A stretch of DNA of 64,000 nucleotides from Paroedura picta (Eukaryota; Chordata; Lepidosauria; Squamata; Gekkonidae): contig NC_135377.1 of the NCBI RefSeq assembly GCF_049243985.1, forward strand, positions 60,274,145-60,338,144, given 5' to 3'. The position numbers and the translations under genes are program-made. This document shows, one piece after another, positions 1 to 8,100 of the stretch; position 1 is the first letter of the stretch, and every line of letters starts with the position of its first letter. The notes beneath the pieces are model-generated. The model did not search any database, was not told the origin of the DNA, and saw only the letters and a program-made list of their open reading frames with translations.

Positions 1-133
1 CATTACGTCTTAGCAGAGCTGCATGCCGTTTTGGGTTTACTCACAGAATATCAAATGTTATGTGATAGTGAATATGAATTTTGAATTATATAAATAAATA
101 CATTCATAATCAGGCTTTGCCCCTTTCTTGCAG

Positions 134-515
134 CAGAGAAGGCTCTGAGACTGATGAACCTCTGGACCTCTCAGATCCCCCTGTGCTTTCTAACCTGTTT
201 GGAATTGATCATGAGGAATTAAATCAGAAGATCCTGGAATACAAAACATTGAGAAAGGAGAAGGAAACAAAAGGGGTTGGACTGTCAGAGCAGCAGCAGC
301 AGCAACTGGCTGAGATACAGAAGCAAAAGAAGCTCAGAAGGAAGAAAGCCAAGAAAGCCTTTGATGATATCACACCTGAGAAATATTTATTGGAAAAATA
401 CGATGAAGACTGGGACAGGGAAAGTGAATTACACCAACAAAGTGAACTGGAATATCAGTTACAGGAAATCGAAAACGATCTGGAGACAGATAGTAGAAAC
501 ACAAAACTTAAGTAA
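134..515 (+). CDS. RBFA: RBFA last coding exon (mitochondrial ribosome-binding factor A), partial gene
   Basis: This is the C-terminal exon of RBFA, the mitochondrial homologue of bacterial ribosome-binding factor A, which binds the small mitoribosomal subunit and helps mature its 12S rRNA. A pyrimidine-rich tract and CAG precede the exon; AG at 132-133 (exon from 134) or at 135-136 are both possible. The reading frame runs to TAA at 513-515. The motif LFGIDHEELNQKILEYK matches the GIDHEALNKQIMEYK segment I recall from human RBFA. It is followed by a short glutamine run, a lysine/arginine-rich stretch and an acidic tail, the low-complexity region expected after the KH-like domain. The KH-like domain lies upstream, outside the window. 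Identification rests on this motif plus synteny with ADNP2 and PARD6G. Exact 5' boundary is uncertain. Confidence 0.88.
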
Positions 516-661
516 ATTTGGAAAAATGACTTTGTTCAAATCCCAGGTCTCCCCCCCCCCCCCAAATCTGATAAATGATTTACGCTTTGTTTGGTTTCTG
601 GAATGCAGGCATTTGTCTTGCTGTACAAAGCAGGGAAATGGATGGTACGTGTAGAAATAAA
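516..661 (+). other. RBFA: RBFA 3' UTR with candidate poly(A) signal
   Basis: After the RBFA stop codon there is a 14-base C run near 550-563 and an AATAAA hexamer at 656-661, a suitable distance for a short 3' UTR. The cleavage site itself is not determinable from sequence. Confidence 0.5.
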
Positions 662-1320
662 TGATGACTCAGCAATTGTGTTGCAAAACTACTGGTGTTT
701 AGTGGTCCATTCCATGTGCAAAGTGTTTGATTGCAGTGCAGCTGGATCAGCTATAGAAAGGAGTCCTCTGAAGAAGTTCTGCACCTTGTAAACATGGCAG
801 CAGTTGGAATTTATTTGCAAGCAAAAGTCTCAAGGTGGTGAGAATTTTAGGGAATTCTGCCATGAATTGTGGCAGTTGACTGTCCAGAGAACTTTACCAT
901 TCTGGAAGAACGACTGTACGCTTCTTGCCAAGAAGTCTTGAAGTGCATTAAAAACTTGCTCATTACAGCATTCATTTTCCTTACCAGTGTCCGTACTTCC
1001 TCAGATGGACATAACCTGAGTAGCATCCACTCACTGGATTTCAGCACTCTCTGTCATAGACAGCTGGGCTGTATTATCCATGCAAGGAAATCCAGTTGCG
1101 AATGATTGCAGCGGTTCACAACAGAATAAAGACAAATGATAAAAATACAGTACAGTAACCACAAGTTAAAATGAGCAAAGAGGGCAAGCACAACAATCCC
1201 TTGCTAGACCCATATTTCTCACTCACCCGTTCCCAGCAGTATCAGTCAGGTGTAAAGCTGGGGCGAATCCATATGCTACAAAGGCAGGGGAGAACCTGAT
1301 CTTATTAGCCCAGTGTTCAA
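662..1320. other. intergenic, nothing recognised
   Basis: No gene or confidently named repeat is visible. Short open frames on both strands lack splice context or family motifs. Confidence 0.5.
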
Positions 1321-1324
1321 CCCA

Positions 1325-1790
1325 GCCTCAACCAAAAGCCTGGTGGAAGAGCTCCATCTTGCAGGCCCTGCAGAACCCAGATAGCTCTGACGGGGCCCTC
1401 AGCTCTTCCGGGAGCTCATTCCACCAGGTAGGGGCCAGGACTAAAAAAGCCCTGGCCCTGGTCGAGGCCTGGCGTGCTTCCCAAGGGCCCGTGATCCTCA
1501 ACAAATTCATGCCCATAAAGTGCAATGCCCTGCAGGGGGCATAAGGAAGTAAGTGGTCCTGCAGGTAGACAGGACCCAGGCCGCATATAGCCTTAAAGGT
1601 CAATACCAATACCTTGAACTTGATTTGGAAGCAAACCGGCAACCAGCTCAGCTGTCTCAGCAGCGGCTGGGCATGGGCCCTCCAAGATTACTTAGTGAGG
1701 ACCCGAGCAGCTGCATTCTGCACCAGTTGCAGTTTCCAAGTCAAGGACAAGGATAGACCCCAACAATATCCAACAATGTGCAGGTGGATA
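1325..1790 (-). mobile_element. LINE fragment (CR1/L2-type), end of reverse-transcriptase ORF
   Basis: Read on the minus strand this encodes the conserved tail of a CR1/L2-type LINE ORF2: LQLVQNAAARVLTK, then HAQPLLRQLSWLPV, FKVLVLTFKAICGLGP, and WWNELPEELRAPSEL. An in-frame stop separates the first motif from the rest, so it is a dead copy. The same protein tail recurs at 47446 (+) and 58890 (-). Confidence 0.8.
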
Positions 1791-2142
1791 AAAACAGTTT
1801 GTTCACCTGTCTTATATTTTAATAGTGAAGTTGGCATATCTTTGGATACTTAAATCTGGTGACTCAAGCTGTGAACGAGCACGATGGACCTTTCCACAAA
1901 CACTGAAACAGGAAACATGAGCAGGAAAATGAAATCTTTCTTGTAAAAAAATACACAGGAATTTTTAAAAACTGAAAATAATTTTTTAAAGCACTTGTAA
2001 CTTTAAGAAACAGATTCCCTCTGTGGCTGATGCTAGGCAACCAGAGTGTTCCAGGCTGGATTTTTGTGAGTAAAAAGGGAGGGGGGCAGGGTCCAGCCTA
2101 TTTTGGCCTTTCAGGGAGGGTTCATTGGGGCCAGGCTTGACT

Positions 2143-2325
2143 AGGGTTACCAGCTCAAGGCTGGGGAATTCTTATGGTGGCGTTTGGGGCAGGGAGAGGC
2201 CTCAGCTGAATATAATGCAAAGAAATAAAAATTAAAAATCATCCAGGGAGCAGATCTAGTCTGGAGTTCAGTTGTAATTTTGGAGGGTCTCCAGGCCCCA
2301 ACTGGAGATTGGCAACCCTGGGCCT
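2143..2325 (+). repeat. short interspersed inverted-terminal repeat (AGGGTTRCCA family), copy 1
   Basis: Starts near AGGGTTACCAGCTC and ends GATTGGCAACCCT, so the ends are inverted repeats. The inner part carries the phrases 'ggggcagggagaggcctcag' and 'ctccaggcccc' seen again at 62972. Probably a non-autonomous DNA transposon; the autonomous partner is not known to me. Confidence 0.55.
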
Positions 2326-2441
2326 GTTACAACCCTCTGAGTGACTTGCTATCACCTGACTTGCATGACTGAACTACGGCTGGCAGCTTGCTACAGGGAT
2401 CCAGATAAAGGTAGGCTGGCTGCTGGGTGGGAAGGAGATAG

Positions 2442-2700
2442 GGTTGTCAACTCCGTTGGGAAATTCCTGGAGATTTGGGGAGTGGAACCCTGATGAAGGG
2501 ACCTTGAAATAGGTTTAATGCTACAGACCACCCCCTCCCCCCACAACCTCCAAAGTAGCCATTTCCCTCATGGGCCAACCTCCAGATGAGGGCTGCTTGC
2601 CGGATATTAGATCAGATCAGTTCTGGAGAAAATGGTTACTGAGGTTGCTTGCCACCCAAGGCTCCACCCCCAAGCCTCCAGGAGGCTCTAAGGAGAACTG
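2442..2700 (+). repeat. AGGGTTRCCA-family repeat, copy 2 (diverged)
   Basis: Begins 'agggttgtcaactcc' followed by 'gggaaattcctggagatttg', the same start as the copies at 2143, 2956 and 62972. The 3' end is degraded. Confidence 0.45.
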
Positions 2701-2955
2701 ACTTCCCTAGTCACCCATTGTGATTCCGCCTGCTGGCCACTGCGGGGAGTGGGGGAGGTGGAAGAGTGATGGAAGGGGGGGCAGGAAGAAGAGACAGGCA
2801 TGGCTGAGGAAGAATGAGGGGAGGAGGAATATGAGAGAGGCAGGGGGAGAGGAGGAAGCCAACTTGGGGGGCTGGGAAAACCTCCACCCTGCAAGTTTCT
2901 TGCGGGTCCCCACTCCTGTCTAATGTCCATGGGCAAAGACTTGGACGCATTCAGC

Positions 2956-3106
2956 TAGGGTCGCCAGCCCTGGGTTGGGAAATACCTGGAGACCCCGGGG
3001 GTGGAGCCGCCGGACCTCACTGGAGCACAATGCAATGGAGCTCCCTTCCCACGCAGCCATTTCCTCCAGGGGATCCTCAGGTCCCACCGGGGGATTGGCA
3101 TCCCTC
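2956..3106 (+). repeat. AGGGTTRCCA-family repeat, copy 3
   Basis: Begins 'agggtcgccagccctgggtt' with 'gggaaatacctggagacc', and ends with 'aggtcccaccgggggattgg'. It lies directly upstream of the CpG-rich promoter of the NTF2-like gene. Confidence 0.5.
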
Positions 3107-3119
3107 CTGGTTCAGCAGA

Positions 3120-3800
3120 GCCGTGCTGCCCCCAGCGCCTCGCCCTCCCGGGACGCGCTGCCTCAGGACGACCCACAGGCGACTATGGCCGAGGGAGGGG
3201 CGACGTCCCTGCGCAGTCCGGGCGCCACCTGCCGGTGATCCGCCGCAGAGGAAGTGGGCAAGTTTCGCCCGGGACTCGTCGAGTGGCGCCAAATTCGGAG
3301 CTGGCGGTTGTTGTCGAGAGGATTCGTCCTCCCCCACGTGGGCTGGCTGCGCTGCAAACCCCGGGGAAGAGGTAGTCGCCGCCTTGGAAGTCGCCTGTCC
3401 TGGAGCTCCAGCCGCGCCGGCTTCCCTCGCCTCGCCTCGCCTCGCCTCGCCTCGGTGCCTTTCGCGCTCCTCTCCCCTTACCCGGAAACGGCTGCCGGCG
3501 GCAGGGCAGCGCCTTAGGGGGCGTGGGGGTTGGGGTGCGCCGGGGGGAGAGCAACTGAGGGGGGCGCCCTTGGAGGGCCGGGGGGTGGCGGTGCCCCTTC
3601 CCGGCGGGGTCTCCCGGTCCTTCTGCGGCGCGCTTCCCGGGCTCTTGCTCCGGTTGGCATCGCGGCATGCTCGGCGCGGGATTGGGACGGGGCGAAGCGG
3701 TCAGTTGCCGCCGGCCGTGGGAAGCCGGGGTCAGCCGTCATCTCGGGCTCGTCCCGCTCTCTTGGGCAGATCCGGTTCGCAGGAGCTCTTAGAGCGATCC
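3120..3800 (+). promoter_or_regulatory. CpG island, probable promoter and 5' untranslated exon of the NTF2-like gene
   Basis: A GC- and CpG-rich stretch holding many CG dinucleotides, GC-box-like GGGGCG motifs and a CACGTG E-box near 3337-3342. The first coding exon at 5020 needs a spliced upstream untranslated exon, and this is the only CpG island between it and RBFA. Several GT donors are possible (for example after GAAGAG near 3372), so the untranslated exon is not pinned down. Confidence 0.6.
3423..3454 (+). repeat. (CCTCG)n short tandem repeat
   Basis: About six units of CTCGC/CCTCG in a row inside the CpG island. Confidence 0.8.
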
Positions 3801-3884
3801 GTTTATGGGTCAGCCCGGTCTCGGAGGCGCGGGGTCACCTCGGGCCAGTCGGAGCTCTCTCGGCCTCTCCCACTTCCCAGGGGG

Positions 3885-3990
3885 TCTGTTGGGGAGAGGG
3901 AGAGGAATGGGGAGGCGATTGTAAGCCGCTTTGAGACGCCTTCGGACAATGAAAAGTGGGGTATAAAACCTCTCAGCCCGTCTTGCTTGG
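3885..3990 (+). mobile_element. 3' fragment of tRNA-derived SINE (family B)
   Basis: Carries 'ggcgattgtaagccgctttg' and a 'tggggtataaaacc'-like end. This is the same 3' end as the longer copies at 24376 (+) and 42470, 15138 and 28045 (-). Confidence 0.65.
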
Positions 3991-4197
3991 CATTTGCATT
4001 GCCCTCCTCCCCCGGCCTCCCAAACATGCATAACTGGACCTCCGTCCCAAGCAGTGACAGCAGATGGGGAGAAGGCACACCTGTAACTGGCTTGCATCAG
4101 TTCTGGGTAGCAATAGTTTCCCCAGTGCTTCCTCAGGCTCTCTTCTGCAACCCTGGAAGAAGCTACAGGTGAAGAAGAGCGGGTGTATTCTAGGGCA

Positions 4198-4325
4198 GGG
4201 GTAGTCAACCTGTGGTCCTCCAGATGTTCATGGACTACAATTCCCATGAGCCCCTGCCAGCTGACAGGGGCTCATGGGAATTGTAGTCCATGAACATCTG
4301 GAGGACAACAGGTTGACTACCTCTG
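4198..4325. mobile_element. palindromic hAT-type MITE, copy 1
   Basis: A 128-bp near-perfect palindrome. One arm starts CAGGGGTAGTCAACC and the other ends GGTTGACTACCTCTG, meeting at a short centre around 4258-4266. It is flanked by a perfect 8-bp target duplication TTCTAGGG (4190-4197 and 4326-4333), the hAT hallmark. It has no coding capacity and would form a long hairpin. Confidence 0.92.
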
Positions 4326-5019
4326 TTCTAGGGCAATACCAAGGTATAGGATAGGACTTAAGTTGGTGGAGAGCACAATTGGTTGATGGGTCTATTATGG
4401 GGTATCTGAGTACAGAATCAGCCTTTAGGCATGTAGATCCCAGCCTTTTCTGTCATGTTGATAGACAAAAATAACAAATAATATTTATGCTTCGTTCAAA
4501 TCCGAGTCTCCAATCACGACATAGGTGGAGAAGGAGGAGGCTGGGTTTCTATTATTTTCTTACCTCCCGAGTATTCAGGGGTTTTTAATGTTTTCACTTG
4601 TAAGGGTTTTTATCTTTTTGTGTTATAACTTGCTGCAGGATGATTTTTCAATAGTGGTGGGTAATCCATCTAAATAATAATTAAATAAAATAAATAAAAA
4701 TATTGGGAAGTTCCTAACTGAGCTATGCTAAATATACATCTTCTCCAATGCCCCCGTAGGATATTTTTCATATCTTTTTGAATGATGCACACTACATATC
4801 TTGCATATTCCCAAAAGCCCAACTCTTGAACTGCTGCACCACAGTTTGGTTATTGAGTTCATGCTTGTTCATGTACATTCCTATATATACTCCCCTTTCA
4901 GGGGGGCTGTACTGGCAAGCTGAGCAGATCTTGCTTCAGTATGGGTGAGGTAGTAATTTGCCATTGGGATTCGCATTTTTGTGCTGCAAAAACTCCATGA
5001 CATTTTGTTTTCTTTGCAG

Positions 5020-5127
5020 TTGTGTAAAATGGCCGAAAGACCTATTTGGGAGCAGATCGGAACAAGTTTTATACAGTTGTATTATCAGCAGTTTGATACC
5101 AGTAGGGAACAACTAGGAGCCTTTTAT
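5020..5127 (+). CDS. NUTF2-like: NTF2-like gene, first coding exon
   Basis: Acceptor TTTGCAG ends at 5019; 9 untranslated bases precede ATG at 5029. The exon encodes 33 residues beginning [14 protein letters not shown] and ends at donor GTAAGC (5128). It covers the N-terminal helix with Trp7. Confidence 0.9.
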
Positions 5128-8100
5128 GTAAGCATCAAATCATCTTTGTTTTAAACTGTTATTTCCATATTGCTGTAACAGATCAGTTGCTGACTTAAAG
5201 TAGGGGTTCCCAAGGTGGGCAGTATGCCCCTTCTGAGGGTGGTGGAAGGATCCAGGGTGGTGGTGAAGAAATTGGGGGCAGCAGTCTTCCTGCTGTGGCT
5301 CCATTTTCCTAGCAAGAGATGTTCCTGACTCTGGGTGGTAGCAACCCTGGACTTCCTTGGTGGTCTCCCTGACCAGGGCCGACATAGCTTAGCTTCCTGA
5401 AGAAAACAACAGCTTCAGAAGATGGTCTGGATGGGAACATATTCCTGCTGAGCTTCTTCCCCTCCTCAGATTCTGTCCTTCCCAGGCTCCATCCCAGACG
5501 TCCAGGAATTTCTTAACTCAGGCTTGGCAACCCTTATCCAACTGTCTCCATCTTTGGGAGTCTGGAAAAGCCTTCTGCTGCTTGTTACTGGTCATGGGAT
5601 TTTCCATTGCTTGCTTCCCCCCACCCCCTCTTTCCCTGTGTCTTTCTCCCTGATGAGGACCCAGAGTGGTGTTTACAAATGACTTTCAAAATATGGCCGC
5701 TGCACAACAACCAAAAAAGAAGGCTGTCCCGTGTGTTTTGAATTTGCAGTAGACCAAACACCAGGAAAGAGGTGTGTGTTTGTATGGATGTGGGGGGGGG
5801 GCACTAGGGATGTGGCCTGGGAGCCAAGGGGGCAGCAGCCCCAAAATTTTGGGAACCACTAACTTAAAGCTTCAAAAATTAGAATGTGTTTCAGGTTTGT
5901 TTGCTCTTCGTGTCTCATTAATCTTATTATTTTCCTTTGCCAGTTCAAATTCCTTTTTTAATTGTTGGTGATTGCTATTTAGAATTATTTGAAATTTCTG
6001 ATTATTCAGGTATAAATAATGTGAGTTTTTATGATGCCCTGCCACCTTAGTTTCATGTCTGGTTATTTATTTATTTGCTACTTATATACCTTGCCTTTTT
6101 CTCCAGTGGGTATCTAAAGCTACTTGTATCATTCTCCTCTCCTCCATCTTATTGATGGCCCAGGGCCTGGTCGAGGCCTTTTAGGATTGTTTGCCTATTG
6201 TGCAGACCCAAATAGAATGACCACTAGACTGGAAAACCTTTTATGATATTATTCAACTGCAGATGAACAAAATGACACAGGGGGGTTGGTCCCGAAAAAG
6301 CCTGTTTACAGAACAAAGGATTGCATGATACTTTATAATATTCCATTGAAGGCAGGGAAAGATTATGCTTTTCAGGTCAAACCAATAACCTGGGGTCTCC
6401 ACCCCCTTGTACATCTCACAGGACCACCCATTGCCATTGTGCTAAGTCACCGGGAAAAGGTTACAAAAGTTCTCTTGTTAATATAAACAATTGCATCCGG
6501 CCTTGAGAATAGAACATATTAGCCTTGGTAACATTTCAAAATACAGTCAAAAACAAGTTTCTGGGCCTTCTGTTACGAAACAGTCTGGTACACCAAGCTT
6601 CTCTTTTCCAGAACAATAATTAAGAAAATATTATTTTACCCCTACTCCATCATTATCCCTACAACAACCCTTTGAGGTAGGTTAGTCTGAGAGCGTGTGG
6701 GGTCTCCTAGATCCTGGTTCAGCACACTATCCTGACTCTCAGCACTTGGCATATTTCCCTGCTGCTGGGATACAAGAAGTAATGAGAAGCTAAGTTGGGA
6801 TCACATGGGAAGGATTCACTGTTAAGGTATCCTGCCTTGGCCAGGGATTATTCATTTGCATTTTACTTCAATATTTTTAAAGTATATTATTAGCATTTCT
6901 CTCTCTTTTTTTTCAAAGACAGATGCTTCCTGCTTATCATGGGAAGGCCAGCAATTCCAGGGAAAAACAGCCATTATGGAAAAACTGATGGTATTTAACC
7001 GCTCTCAACTTTTTTACCATTGAGAAACCCCTGAAACATTTTTCAGGCTTCGAGAAACCCCAGAAGTGGTGCAATCTTGTAGAATATGATTGGGAAGCAT
7101 AGTTGTGGATATGCCCACCCAGAGGCCCTCCCTTACTGGCCTCTCCAGGCCACTTATTGACCATTTGGGGAGGGGTAGGTAGATTGACATGACCATATAT
7201 GGTCATATCACCCGATAAAAACTTAGCACATTTTTTAAATTTATTTAAAATTAATTCACTCCTACCCATTGAGGAAACCATTCCAGGCTGGTCAAGAAAC
7301 CCTAGGGTTTTATGAAACCCTGGTTGAGAAACCCTGTCTTAGAAATTGCTGTTATATTGTTTGTTTGAGACAATTACCTTGTTTTTTAATGCCATATATC
7401 AGAGGTAGTCAAACTGTGGCCCTCCAGATGTCCATGGACTACAATTCTCATGAGCCCCTGCCATAGAACACAGGGGCTCATGGGAATTGTAGTCCATAGA
7501 CATCTGGAGGGCCGCAGTTTGACTACCCCTACCTATATATATATTTACCCCGCCATTCCCCAGTGGGCTCAAAGTGGATTCCAACAAAGTGGATTCCAGT
7601 AATAAGCATAATGTCATTTTAAAATCTGGTTTCACGTTTAAAATGCAGTCTGTTCGATTATAAAAAAATCTCTGGCTGCTTCTCCTTGGCCTAAGCAATT
7701 CAGAGGGATTACTGACTGGGGCCAGGCGGAGTGCTTGGAGTAGTGCCTGCGGATTGATTTTTGGAGGCCAGCATCTTCTTGAGGTTATTTCTGGCCTCAA
7801 CAATAGGCCTGGTGGGACAGCTCTGGCTTGCAGGCCCTACGGAACTAATTACAAAAGAAATTACTCTGGGGAAGTGATCCGAGAACTCTTGGGCTCATTT
7901 TTTAATTTAAAAAAGGCATATACCCCCTTTCTTCCTTAGTAGTGACCCAAAGCAGCTTATTACATCATTTACCCTCACCCTGTTAGGCAGGTTAGGTTGG
8001 GAGAGTGATGGGTCCAAGGTAGGGTAGTGTGCTCCGGCGTGCTTTGACTGCTTTGGAATGGCGCTGGCCACCTCCGGTTTGAATGGCCGCCAGACTGCAC

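Noticed and set aside
3030-4172. 380-codon open frame (+) and several overlapping frames
   Set aside because: Produced by CpG-island composition; proline/arginine-rich without domains, and it runs through SINE sequence.
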